Positions 1 through 8,333 of a stretch of 64,000 nt of DNA are shown here, one piece after another. A model generated the notes under the pieces. It worked only from the letters and a program-made list of their open reading frames with translations. It was not told where the DNA came from and ran no database searches. The DNA lies in NCBI GenBank assembly GCA_023408315.1, contig JAEYKI010000002.1, positions 42,864 through 106,863 of the forward strand, read 5' to 3'. Source of the DNA: Bacillota bacterium (GTDB lineage: Bacteria > Bacillota > Clostridia > Christensenellales > Christensenellaceae). The position numbers and the translations under genes are program-made. Within the stretch, counting starts at the first letter, position 1, and each line of letters begins with the position of its first letter.

Positions 1-522
1 TTTTTTGTTTTTTAAGGTCCAAATCCTAAAATGACGGGTTATTTGAGCAAAATGTCTCGTGCCAAGTTTCATTTTAGGTGCATGCAATTTATTAACTGTT
101 TCATAGTACAGGTGTCATAGAAGGTCAAAATGGCCCTGTAGTTTTGACACGGTCTGCATTTCCCTTGTCTTTGTCTACTTGAAGAATAAAAAGAAAGGCC
201 ACATCAGTTGTAGCGGTGCAACCCTAAAATAATGTTCAACTTAAATCAAATGTTGTCCACCCAGCAGAAATGATTTTATCAAGATAACTTATGCCATCTC
301 GTAACACTTTTAATTGCTTTGACTGGTTGTGTGGTCAGATTGGATGCAGACGAGAAAACGGCCAGCTTTTACTGGGCATGATTGAATATATATGTTATAT
401 TTTATTTTGTGTGAGCGATAAAATGAGTTGGATATTTTGAATATCTTTTGATAAATAGATATTCAAACACTTGGGAAAGGAAAATGCGTCTATAAAAAAA
501 TTGACAGACGCGGAAAATTATA
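1..522. other. AT-rich non-coding stretch at window edge
   Basis: I see no convincing coding sequence here: no frame stays open beyond about 35 codons with recognisable content. The stretch is clearly more AT-rich than the core of the window. It holds a 10-bp inverted repeat (CCTAAAATGA at 25-34, complement at 69-78) and, just before the next gene, a 6-bp stem GCGTCT/AGACGC (486-491 and 506-511) that could fold in the leader of the alarmone-synthetase gene. It could be the flank of a mobile element. Confidence 0.5.
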
Positions 523-1512
523 ATGAAAAAATTAAATGATTATTTATACGCAGGCGATACCGTTCTTAAGATATTACAGAGATATGCTGAGGATTTGAAA
601 CAGTCGGCCAGAGAAACTCATAATCAGATTGATCTTGTGCACTGTAATTTTCTGCTTCAAATTACGGAACTTTTGCAGCATAATGATTTCCTGACTTCGC
701 AGTCTCAGCGGATTCGGGAATTCTATAAACTTATGGCAACTGAATATCCTTTTCTTGCATTTACCTTTAAGGGCCGCATTAAATCTCTGATACGCGCGGA
801 ATCAAAATTCAACGGATACATTGTGGAATATATTTACGAGTATTATATTGAACACGGCACTTACCCTTCTCTTCCTGAACTGAAAAACTGTTTGAACTGT
901 TTTCGGGACCTGATTGCATACAGAATCGTAATTTCCCTTCCCAAATGTCATCTGAAAGAAGGTGAGATCTGCGCGGACGAAGAAATAAAATATCTATATG
1001 ATGTTGCCAACCAGTTGCTTGATTTCCTGGAGGAACGCGGATTTACCGCAGAACTGGCTTCTTTTATGGATCAAAAAAAATCGCCTTTGTTAAGAGAAAG
1101 CGTAAGCCCATACTATCGAGATTATATTGCAAATCCAGAGTCTAGTGGCTATCGTTCGCTGCATATAACGTTTTATGATAACATTGCCCGTTGTTATGTG
1201 GAAGTACAACTTCGCACAAAAGAAATGGACGATTTTGCTGAAATTGGTCCTGCCAATCATTTAGGTTACGAAAAGCGGCAGGAACGTGAAAGAGCTAAAC
1301 GAGATGCAATTCCAAAAGGAAGAAATATTTATTTTGATGATGCTTATGAAAGAGGTATCATGTTGCAGCAGCTTGAATTATCAGAATTGGATGTAAATAT
1401 GTTTTCAGCAGTGGATAATTCCCTTATCAACGATGGCTGTGGCCTCTATCGTGGAAGACTTATTCTTCCGTACGAGCATCTTTCAAGATTCCAAAATGAC
1501 CTTATTGATTAA
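523..1512 (+). CDS. RelA/SpoT-domain alarmone synthetase (small synthetase type)
   Basis: A 329-residue protein with the RelA/SpoT nucleotidyltransferase signature and no recognisable HD hydrolase, TGS or ACT domain. Visible motifs in order are FKGRIKS (~residue 83), RDLIAYRIV (~128-136), GYRSLHI (~209-215), EVQLRT (~226-231) and the final IGPANHLGYEK segment. They match the GYxSLH, ExQIRT and EHxxxYK stations of (p)ppGpp synthetases. The expected reaction is pyrophosphate transfer from ATP to GDP/GTP in the cytoplasm. The ATG is preceded only by a weak GGAAAA ribosome-binding site. The gene is AT-rich relative to the core and its 3' end overlaps a recombinase remnant on the other strand, which suggests horizontal arrival. 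Family is fairly sure; activity is inferred. Confidence 0.75.
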   Translation: MKKLNDYLYAGDTVLKILQRYAEDLKQSARETHNQIDLVHCNFLLQITELLQHNDFLTSQSQRIREFYKLMATEYPFLAFTFKGRIKSLIRAESKFNGYIVEYIYEYYIEHGTYPSLPELKNCLNCFRDLIAYRIVISLPKCHLKEGEICADEEIKYLYDVANQLLDFLEERGFTAELASFMDQKKSPLLRESVSPYYRDYIANPESSGYRSLHITFYDNIARCYVEVQLRTKEMDDFAEIGPANHLGYEKRQERERAKRDAIPKGRNIYFDDAYERGIMLQQLELSELDVNMFSAVDNSLINDGCGLYRGRLILPYEHLSRFQNDLID

Positions 1513-1650
1513 TAATTTTTGAAGTGTTTACATCCACCGTCACGCCGGATTTGAACTCCGCAATCAATAATATCCCCATAGACCGTGGCTTTTTCAATCA
1601 ACCGCCTGACCCGCGGTTCGTCGTATACGGGGATAGCGGCGGGCGGCCCC
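1502..1650 (-). pseudogene. Decayed C-terminus of a serine site-specific recombinase
   Basis: Read on the minus strand, about 1572-1642 encodes IPVYDEPRVRRLIEKATVYG. After a one-base frame change, about 1502-1558 encodes EFKSGVTVDVNTSKIINQ and a stop. Together these match the usual C-terminal tail of large serine recombinases (an LVRxLIExVTVY block followed by FKSGVTVDV). The rest of the gene is not visible, so this is a frameshifted remnant of an integrative element. It overlaps the last codons of the alarmone-synthetase gene. The family assignment rests on remembered tail motifs. Confidence 0.6.
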
Positions 1651-1825
1651 CACAGTGGACCCCACCCAACTTTAATGTATCAGGCGCTCATCAACCTCTG
1701 TAATAAGAAATTCAAAAACATCTTCAATAGTATTTATTCTTATTGCTGAAAATGGTTATTCCATATTGCCTCTCGTACCTAATTTAAATAATCGGCTATT
1801 GCTAATCATCCTGTTTACATGCGCA
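1651..1825. other. Intergenic stretch, nothing assigned
   Basis: An AT-rich spacer between the recombinase remnant and the end of folC. On the minus strand a short open stretch of about 28 codons (ending near 1675) precedes the remnant, but I do not recognise it and it has no clear start site. Probably debris of the same element. Confidence 0.4.
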
Positions 1826-2938
1826 TTAGTAGCAGGCTAAATTTGCATTGTTAATTTCCGAGTACTTCAGCACAACGCCCGCCAGATAGAAAGACCCGCA
1901 AACCACCAGCAGCTCCGGGCTCATGGCTTTTGCATAAGCAAATGCGGACCGGGCGTTGCTGAAATAATCCGCATCATTAAAGTGCTTTGCCCAGTCATAC
2001 GCGGGCAAGCCGCGCTCGCGGTCAACGCAGGTGCAGATAACCTTGTCCGCAAACTTTTTAATGCCCGAGGCAATCGCCTTTGCGTCCTTGTCCCGCATCA
2101 CGGCTGTTAATACAGTCACTCTTTTCCCCGCAAAAAGCCTGTCCAGAGTCAGCTTCAATTCGCCTATGGCGGCGGGGTTGTGCGCTCCGTCTATCACCAG
2201 GCCGGGAGATATTATCTGCGCCCGCGCCTCCAGGCGCGTGTTTAAAAGGCCTTCTTTGATCGCCCCTGCGCCCGCGCCCGCTGCCAGCGCCGCTTCTATT
2301 GCGCCGCATGCATCGTCCGCCTGGTGCGGGGAAACCGCGCCGATCAAAAGCCCTTTTAATTCCTTGTACGTAAAATCCTGGCCGTTCAGCCCTGCGTGAA
2401 GTATTCGGGGCTCGTCCGCTACAATCAGGCGCGCGCCCTGCTTTTTGCATACGGCTTCTATAATGCGCATTACGCTGCGCTTCTGGCCGAATGTGATCAC
2501 CTTTGCCCCCGGCTTAATGATCCCGCACTTGTCCCGCGCAATCTTTTCAACGGTATCGCCCAGTATTTTTGTGTGGTCCAGGCTGATTGGCGTGAGCACG
2601 GCAATTTTTGCATCCACCACATTGGTGGAATCCTTGCTGCCCCCTATGCCCGCCTCTATCACCGCATAGTCCAGATGATTGTCTTCAAACCAGGCAATCG
2701 CCGCGCGCGTCCATTTGCGGAACATGTGCTCACCTTCCACGCCGCCTGCCGCTTCCATGTATTTTGCATATTCTTGCCCCGTAATCGTGCGCCCGTTCAT
2801 GCGGAAACGCTCAGCGGGGGAAAACAAATGCGGGGAGGTAAAAAGCCCGCAGGCATACCCCTCCGCCATTAATATCTGATAAATATATTCCGAAACCGAA
2901 CCCTTCGCGTTGGTTCCGGCAATGTGTATGTAGTCCAC
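1826..2938 (-). CDS. folC: Folylpolyglutamate synthase / dihydrofolate synthase, short N-terminus
   Basis: Mur-ligase-family FolC, which adds glutamate to (dihydro)folate or makes dihydrofolate from dihydropteroate. P-loop AGTNAKGS is at residues 7-14, the LDHTKILGDT segment and a DGAHNPAA motif follow, and the C-terminal CTCVDRERGLP region is present. At 370 residues it is shorter than the usual ~420-430 because the P-loop lies almost at the start: about 40 N-terminal residues normally present are missing. A GTG start is used; an in-frame TAA six codons upstream rules out a longer form. The gene sits 15 bp behind valS in the same operon. The P-loop has A where G is usual (TNAKGS versus TNGKGS). 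Confidence 0.88.
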   Translation of the reverse strand: MDYIHIAGTNAKGSVSEYIYQILMAEGYACGLFTSPHLFSPAERFRMNGRTITGQEYAKYMEAAGGVEGEHMFRKWTRAAIAWFEDNHLDYAVIEAGIGGSKDSTNVVDAKIAVLTPISLDHTKILGDTVEKIARDKCGIIKPGAKVITFGQKRSVMRIIEAVCKKQGARLIVADEPRILHAGLNGQDFTYKELKGLLIGAVSPHQADDACGAIEAALAAGAGAGAIKEGLLNTRLEARAQIISPGLVIDGAHNPAAIGELKLTLDRLFAGKRVTVLTAVMRDKDAKAIASGIKKFADKVICTCVDRERGLPAYDWAKHFNDADYFSNARSAFAYAKAMSPELLVVCGSFYLAGVVLKYSEINNANLACY

Positions 2939-2953
2939 CTGTTTCTCTGCCCT

Positions 2954-5590
2954 TTATTTCCGCATGCTGCTCAATTCTTTAATCCTGTCCTCAACCTTTT
3001 GCAGCATGCCCTGGTATTTTACCAGTTTCCCCTTTTCTTCCTCCACCACGCTGGCAGGCGCTTTGCCCACAAATCCGGGGTTATTCAATTTGCCCTCCGC
3101 CCGCTTGATCTCGCCCCGCAGGCTTTCCGATTCCTTTGTAAGCCGCGCAATCTCGCTTTCTATGTCTATCAGCTCTGCCAGGGGCATATACGCCTCGCCA
3201 ATGGCGCAAACCACGGATACGGAATTCTCCGGCACCTTAGATTTGTCCTGAACGGTCGCCACATCAGATGCGTATGCCAGCCGTTTGATGTATTCCCTGC
3301 ATAGCTCTATTTCATACGCCTGCGCGGATAAAACGGTAAGGTTTGCCTTGTGGGAAGGCGGCACATTCATTTCTGTGCGTATGTTTCTGATGGACCGGAT
3401 CAGTTCCATCACGCCCTGCATGGCCTGCGCGTCCTTCTCGTAGGAAAGCTCCTGCGCTCCCGGCCATTCGGAGAGCATAATGGTCTCACCCGCGCCCGGC
3501 AGGCTGCAATATATTTCCTCCGTTATAAACGGCATAAAGGGATGCAGCAGTTTTAACGTGCTCCTAAGCACATGCACCAACACGGCAAGCGTCCCGTTCT
3601 TCTGGCTCTTGTCATCCCCATACAGCCGGGGCTTGGCCATTTCTATATACCAGTCGCAAAATTCGCTCCAGGCAAAGTCGTACACCTTTTGCACGGCTAG
3701 GCCCAGGTCAAACCGCTCCATGCACTCGGTCACTTCCGCAATCACGGAATTCAGGCGCATCAGTATCCATTTGTCCGCAATATCAATCTTGGATTCATCC
3801 ACTTCGCCGGGGTCGCCGTCCAGGTTCATCAGCACAAAGCGGGAAGCGTTCCATACCTTGTTTGCAAAGTTGCGGGCCGCTTCGCACTTCTCCCAGTAAA
3901 ACCGCATGTCATTGCCCGGCTTGATGCCAATGGCAAGCGAGAACCTGAGCGCGTCCGCGCCAAACTTCTCCACCACCTCCAGCGGGTCTATTCCGTTATT
4001 CAGGGACTTGGACATCTTTCTGCCCTGCGCGTCCCGCACAATGCCGTGTATGTTCACAAACTCAAACGGCGTTTTGCCCATTACCTCTATGCCAAAAAAG
4101 ATCATACGCGCAACCCAGAAGAATATAATGTCGTATGCCGTTACCAACACGTTGGTGGGATAGAAGAAATCCAGGTCCTCCGTTTTATCCGGCCATCCCA
4201 GCGTGGAGAAAGGCCAAAGCCCGGAAGAAAACCATGTATCCAGCACGTCCTCGTCCTGCTTAAAATGCGCGCCACCACACTTGGGGCACTTGTCCGGCGC
4301 CTCCGCGGCCACAACCATTTCCCCGCACGCCTCGCAGTAATACGCCGGGATCCTGTGCCCCCACCAAAGCTGGCGGGAAATACACCAGTCACGGATGTTG
4401 TACATCCAGTTAAAATAAATTTTTGAATATTTATCGGGAACAAATTTTGTTTCCCCGCTCTCAACCGTTTCTATGGCAGGCTTTGCCAGTTCCTTCATGG
4501 AAACGAACCACTGAAGCGAAACAATGGGCTCAACAGTGGTGGAGCAGCGGTAGCATCCGCCCACGTTGTGCTTGTGGTCTTCTATTTTAACAAGCTCGCC
4601 GGAGGAAGCCAGGTCTTCCACAATTTTTTTACGCGCCTCGTACCTGTCCAGTCCGGCGTATGCGCCGCCCAGCTCGTTGATTACGCCGCCGTCGTCCATT
4701 ACGCGGATCACGGGCAGGTTGTGCCGCTGGCCAACTTCAAAGTCGTTGGGGTCGTGTCCGGGAGTGATCTTTACCGCGCCAGTGCCAAACTCCATGTCCA
4801 CGTACTCGTCCGCCACCACGGGAATTTTGCGGTTCATCAAAGGCAATACCACATTTTTGCCCACCAGGTCCTTATACCGCTTGTCCTTGGGGTTCACCGC
4901 AACGGCGGTATCCCCCAGCATGGTCTCTGGCCGGGTGGTCGCGACCACCACGCTGGCCAAACCGTCCTCGGACGTATACCGGATATGCCACAGGTGGGAA
5001 TCCGCCTCGGCATAATCCACCTCCGCGTCGGAAAGCGCTGTTTTGCAGTTGGGGCACCAGTTGATGATCCTGCTGCCGCGGTATATAAGCCCCTTATTAT
5101 ACAGGCGGATGAACACTTCCTTTACCGCGCGGGAACATCCCTCGTCCATCGTAAACCGCTCACGGGACCAGTCGCAGGAGCTACCCAGCTTTTTGAGCTG
5201 CTCCACAATTCTGCCGCCGTACTGCTTTCTCCAGGCCCACGCGCGCTCTAAAAACGCGTCCCTGCCAATCTGTTCCTTGGTGAGGCCTTCCTCCGCAATC
5301 TGCTGCACAATTTTCACCTCGGTGGCAATACTTGCATGGTCCGTGCCCGGCAGCCAGAGCGCCGCGTAACCCTGCATTCTGCGGAAGCGTATGATGGCGT
5401 CCTGCATCATGTTATCAAGCGCATGGCCCATGTGCAGCTGGCCCGTGATGTTCGGCGGGGGAATTACAATTGTATAAGGCGTTTTTGTATGGTCAACCTC
5501 CGCGCGGAAATAGCCGTTGTCCAGCCACTTCTGGTAGAGCTTGTCCTCAATTTCTTTAGGGTCGTACGTGGTACGCAATTCTACAGACAT
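2954..5590 (-). CDS. valS: Valyl-tRNA synthetase
   Basis: Class Ia aminoacyl-tRNA synthetase that charges tRNA-Val. It has the HIGH-type motif (PPNITGQLHMGHAL) near the N-terminus, the CP1 editing domain, a zinc-type cysteine cluster, the KMSKS motif (GRKMSKSLNNG) and a C-terminal coiled-coil arm ending in IKELSSMRK. The start is placed at the ATG of MSVELRTTYD because GGAGGAAT lies 7 bases upstream; an in-frame ATG eight codons earlier has no such site. Length is 878 residues, usual for the family. It lies between a small membrane-protein gene and folC in one transcription unit. I saw no T-box leader. Confidence 0.97.
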   Translation of the reverse strand: MSVELRTTYDPKEIEDKLYQKWLDNGYFRAEVDHTKTPYTIVIPPPNITGQLHMGHALDNMMQDAIIRFRRMQGYAALWLPGTDHASIATEVKIVQQIAEEGLTKEQIGRDAFLERAWAWRKQYGGRIVEQLKKLGSSCDWSRERFTMDEGCSRAVKEVFIRLYNKGLIYRGSRIINWCPNCKTALSDAEVDYAEADSHLWHIRYTSEDGLASVVVATTRPETMLGDTAVAVNPKDKRYKDLVGKNVVLPLMNRKIPVVADEYVDMEFGTGAVKITPGHDPNDFEVGQRHNLPVIRVMDDGGVINELGGAYAGLDRYEARKKIVEDLASSGELVKIEDHKHNVGGCYRCSTTVEPIVSLQWFVSMKELAKPAIETVESGETKFVPDKYSKIYFNWMYNIRDWCISRQLWWGHRIPAYYCEACGEMVVAAEAPDKCPKCGGAHFKQDEDVLDTWFSSGLWPFSTLGWPDKTEDLDFFYPTNVLVTAYDIIFFWVARMIFFGIEVMGKTPFEFVNIHGIVRDAQGRKMSKSLNNGIDPLEVVEKFGADALRFSLAIGIKPGNDMRFYWEKCEAARNFANKVWNASRFVLMNLDGDPGEVDESKIDIADKWILMRLNSVIAEVTECMERFDLGLAVQKVYDFAWSEFCDWYIEMAKPRLYGDDKSQKNGTLAVLVHVLRSTLKLLHPFMPFITEEIYCSLPGAGETIMLSEWPGAQELSYEKDAQAMQGVMELIRSIRNIRTEMNVPPSHKANLTVLSAQAYEIELCREYIKRLAYASDVATVQDKSKVPENSVSVVCAIGEAYMPLAELIDIESEIARLTKESESLRGEIKRAEGKLNNPGFVGKAPASVVEEEKGKLVKYQGMLQKVEDRIKELSSMRK

Positions 5591-5606
5591 GCATATTCCT
5601 CCAGCT

Positions 5607-5807
5607 TCAGGCAATTACGCCGATAATCATTAAAAACGCGACGATCACCAAGCCAAGCCCGGCGGTTTTGATGATCAGCGGCACATAAACGCCGTCCGGC
5701 TTTACAAACCTGGACAACGGTTTGGCGGCAAAATTCAGGACGGCGCCAACAGCCAGCAACACCAGACCTATTATATCCATTGCAGTAATCGAACTAAAAA
5801 AGTGCAT
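5607..5807 (-). CDS. Small two-helix membrane protein
   Basis: A 66-residue protein with two hydrophobic helices (about MDIIGLVLLAVGAVLNFAAK and LIIKTAGLGLVIVAFLMIIG) separated by a short polar loop with FVKPDGVYVP. The start chosen is the ATG at 5805-5807, because GGAGGGG lies at the right distance; the GTG three codons upstream would overlap that site. It ends 16 bp before valS and is probably its first operon partner. I do not recognise the family. Such small proteins are common in front of valS-folC in Clostridia, but no function can be read from it. Confidence 0.65.
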   Translation of the reverse strand: MHFFSSITAMDIIGLVLLAVGAVLNFAAKPLSRFVKPDGVYVPLIIKTAGLGLVIVAFLMIIGVIA

Positions 5808-5962
5808 AAAAAACACCCCTCCATAATATCAAAGTACATTATAAGTGCATTTTGCCAAACTTTCAATAAAAACCAAAAGAATAGGTTTACCGGCAGGTAC
5901 AAAAATGCAAAACAAGGACCTGTTGTTTACAAAAAATTTACCGCAAAAATAGCAAGTATAAA

Positions 5963-5991
5963 TTGCAGATTTGCCCCATACCATATATAAT
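5963..5991 (+). promoter_or_regulatory. Predicted sigma-A promoter of ppk1
   Basis: TTGCAG at 5963-5968, a 17-bp spacer, then a perfect TATAAT at 5986-5991, about 30 bp before the ppk1 start. Confidence 0.6.
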
Positions 5992-6021
5992 TTAATAAAA
6001 ATTAGTAAACTTGGTGGAAAA

Positions 6022-8097
6022 ATGGCAAACCTGTACAGATATTACGAGAACCGCGATTTAAACTGGCTCAAGTTTAACGAGCGTTGCCTGGAAGAGGCGG
6101 AAGACGCCGCAAACCCTCTGTTTGAGCGGCTGATGTTTATGTCCATCTGGCAGACAAACCTGGATGAGTTCTTTATGGTGCGCGTGGGCGGCATATACGA
6201 CCGCCTGCTGTTCAACAAAAACATTACGGACAACAAATCCGGCATGACGGACGCGGAGCAGCTCTGCGCCATACACGAAGCGCTTACAAAGCTTTTAAGA
6301 CGGGTGGACCGGTCTTACGCCAAGCTGTTTGCGGAATGCAAGCGCATGGGCCTTGTGCAGGTGCGGTTTGACAATATCTCCAAGTTTGATTACGCGTTCC
6401 TGGAGCGCCATTTTGACCGCGAGATACTCCCATACCTTTCCCCCGATATCATAGACGCAAAGCACGCTTTTCCGTTTCTGGAAAACAACGCGCTGTACCT
6501 GGGCGTCACGATGCGCCGCGGCCGCGGCCATGAGAGCCTTGGCATCGTGCCCATACGCCAGGCGTTCCCGCGTATTGTTATGCTGCCCTCCAAAAAGAAT
6601 AAATTCATCCTGACCGAGGATTTGATCTACTATTTTGCGGACCGCATTTTTGATAAATTCCAGATAGCGGAGAAAGCTATTTTCCGCATCACCCGCAACG
6701 CGGACCTGGACGCGGAGGAAGCGCTGGAAGACCACGAGAAGCTGGATTACCGCAAATCCATGGAAATCCTATTGAAAAAGCGCAAACGGCTTGCGCCCGT
6801 GCGCATAGAATTTTACGACGGTAACATTGGCGCGCTGGAGGATATGGTTACCAGAAACTTAAAGCTGAATAAATCCCATATTTTCAGGCGCAGGATCCCG
6901 CTGGACCTTTCGTTTATTTCAGACCTGCGAAAGAGCTACAAGGAACACCTCCACCTGTTCTTCCCCAAAGTATCCCCGCAATATACCCCCGGCCTTGCGC
7001 AGGGTGAGCCCATGATACCGCAGATACAAAAAAAGGACCTGCTTTTATCCTACCCGTACGAGAACATCAAAACGTTCATCAACCTGCTGCGGGAAGCGGC
7101 GGCAGACCCGGAGGTGGATTCCATATACATCACCCTGTACCGGGAGGCGGATAACTCCAAAATTGTGGACGCCCTCATCACGGCTTCGGAGAACGGCAAG
7201 CACGTGCTCGCCCTGGTAGAACTGCGCGCCCGGTTTGATGAATACCACAACATAGACATCTCCAAGCAAATGGAAGACGCAGGCGTGGAAGTAATCTACG
7301 GCCTGGAAGACTACAAGGTGCACAGCAAGCTGCTTCTCATAACCATTAAAAAGAAGGACAAGGTTCAGTACATCACCCAGATTGGCACCGGCAACTTTAA
7401 CGAAGCCACAGCCAACCTGTACGCGGACCTTACCTTAATCACCGCGGATACGGCTGTGGGCCATAACGCTCTGCAGGTGTTCTTCGCGCTCAAGAGCAGG
7501 CAGCTTGTGGAGCATTCCAGTATCCTGCTGGTCTCTCCCCTTTGCCTTAAACCCCGCGTTTTGGCGATGATAGAAGGGCAGGCCAAAATCGCAAAAGCGG
7601 GCGGCCAGGGCAGGCTGATCTTTAAGCTGAACTCCCTTACGGACAAAGACGTGATAGACGCTCTGATAGACGCTTCCCGTGTGGGCGTAAAAATAGACCT
7701 TATTATCCGCGGCATCTGCTGCCTTAAAACCGGCTCTCGTGCAACGGAAAACATTTCGGTGCGCAGCATTGTAGGGCGGTTTTTGGAGCACGCCCGCATC
7801 TATATGGCGGGCAGCGCGGAAAACCGCGTGATTTACATATCGTCGGCCGATTTTATGACGCGCAACACCCAGAGGCGGGTGGAAGTGGGCATTCCCATTA
7901 CGGACGCGGACGCGCGCGAATATATTGAATTTTATGTCAGAACCCAGCTATTGGACAATGTAAAAGCACGGCTGCAGGTGAACGGGTTATACAGGAAGAT
8001 TACGCCTTTGCCTAACGAAGAAAAGGTCAACAGCCAGAATGAGTTCATTAAATATGCGTATGAGCGGGCGGGGAAGGAAGCGCCGGAGGGGATATAA
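6022..8097 (+). CDS. ppk1: Polyphosphate kinase 1
   Basis: Transfers the gamma phosphate of ATP reversibly onto inorganic polyphosphate. The protein (691 residues, normal length) begins MANLYRYYENRDLNWLKFNER, the typical N-terminal domain, followed by the head domain and two phospholipase-D-like catalytic domains. The autophosphorylated histidine is at residue 434 (EDYKVHSKLLL) and the second conserved histidine near residue 590 (FLEHARIY). GNFNEATANLYAD is also conserved. The start is the ATG after GGTGGAAAA; an upstream in-frame ATG lies before the ribosome-binding site. It is a single gene, ended by the hairpin at 8146-8171. There is no ppx exopolyphosphatase next to it. Confidence 0.96.
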   Translation: MANLYRYYENRDLNWLKFNERCLEEAEDAANPLFERLMFMSIWQTNLDEFFMVRVGGIYDRLLFNKNITDNKSGMTDAEQLCAIHEALTKLLRRVDRSYAKLFAECKRMGLVQVRFDNISKFDYAFLERHFDREILPYLSPDIIDAKHAFPFLENNALYLGVTMRRGRGHESLGIVPIRQAFPRIVMLPSKKNKFILTEDLIYYFADRIFDKFQIAEKAIFRITRNADLDAEEALEDHEKLDYRKSMEILLKKRKRLAPVRIEFYDGNIGALEDMVTRNLKLNKSHIFRRRIPLDLSFISDLRKSYKEHLHLFFPKVSPQYTPGLAQGEPMIPQIQKKDLLLSYPYENIKTFINLLREAAADPEVDSIYITLYREADNSKIVDALITASENGKHVLALVELRARFDEYHNIDISKQMEDAGVEVIYGLEDYKVHSKLLLITIKKKDKVQYITQIGTGNFNEATANLYADLTLITADTAVGHNALQVFFALKSRQLVEHSSILLVSPLCLKPRVLAMIEGQAKIAKAGGQGRLIFKLNSLTDKDVIDALIDASRVGVKIDLIIRGICCLKTGSRATENISVRSIVGRFLEHARIYMAGSAENRVIYISSADFMTRNTQRRVEVGIPITDADAREYIEFYVRTQLLDNVKARLQVNGLYRKITPLPNEEKVNSQNEFIKYAYERAGKEAPEGI

Positions 8098-8145
8098 GCC
8101 TCCGTTACTGTTTTTGTAAAAATGCAATTTATAATTATAAAGCAA

Positions 8146-8171
8146 AAAAGGGCTTTTTCAACCGCCCTTTT
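8146..8171. terminator. Bidirectional terminator between ppk1 and the bactofilin unit
   Basis: Stem AAAAGGGC/GCCCTTTT (8146-8153 with 8164-8171) around a 10-base loop, with T runs for both directions. It fits the ends of ppk1 (+) and of the yhbD-bactofilin-micro-ORF unit (-). Confidence 0.75.
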
Positions 8172-8207
8172 AAAATCATACATTAGCCGCCATAATACGT
8201 TGTTTCG

Positions 8208-8324
8208 TTACTTTCCGCAGCAGCCAAACATCAATATCCAAAAACACTGAATCCGCTTGATGAGATACATGGCGTCAATTACATAGGATTCCCACAGATA
8301 CCGCACAAAACTGGATACCGGCAC
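8208..8324 (-). CDS. 38-residue micro-ORF downstream of bactofilin
   Basis: The GTG at 8322-8324 follows GAGGTG that overlaps the bactofilin stop codon region (TGAGGTGTTGTTGTG). It opens a 38-codon frame ending in TAA at 8208. The predicted peptide starts MPVSSFVRYLWESYVIDAMY and ends with a hydrophobic, cysteine-containing tail (WILMFGCCGK). The strong terminator 37 bp downstream places it in the same transcript. It is unrecognised. The well-placed ribosome-binding site and tight coupling are the only support for it being real. A small membrane-associated peptide is plausible, but it could also be 3' UTR. Confidence 0.4.
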   Translation of the reverse strand: MPVSSFVRYLWESYVIDAMYLIKRIQCFWILMFGCCGK

Positions 8325-8333
8325 AACAACACC

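Noticed and set aside
125..232. Minus-strand open stretch of about 32 codons
   Set aside because: Stop codons on both sides, no start site and no recognisable similarity.
1545..1565. GGATTTGAACTCCG resembles a tRNA T-loop on one strand
   Set aside because: No acceptor, D or anticodon stems surround it, and the same bases encode the FKSGV part of the recombinase remnant.
5591..6021. T-box leader for valS (and, at 29143-29353, for cysS)
   Set aside because: No T-box sequence or antiterminator is visible, and the space before cysS is short and contains a normal ribosome-binding site directly at the TTG.
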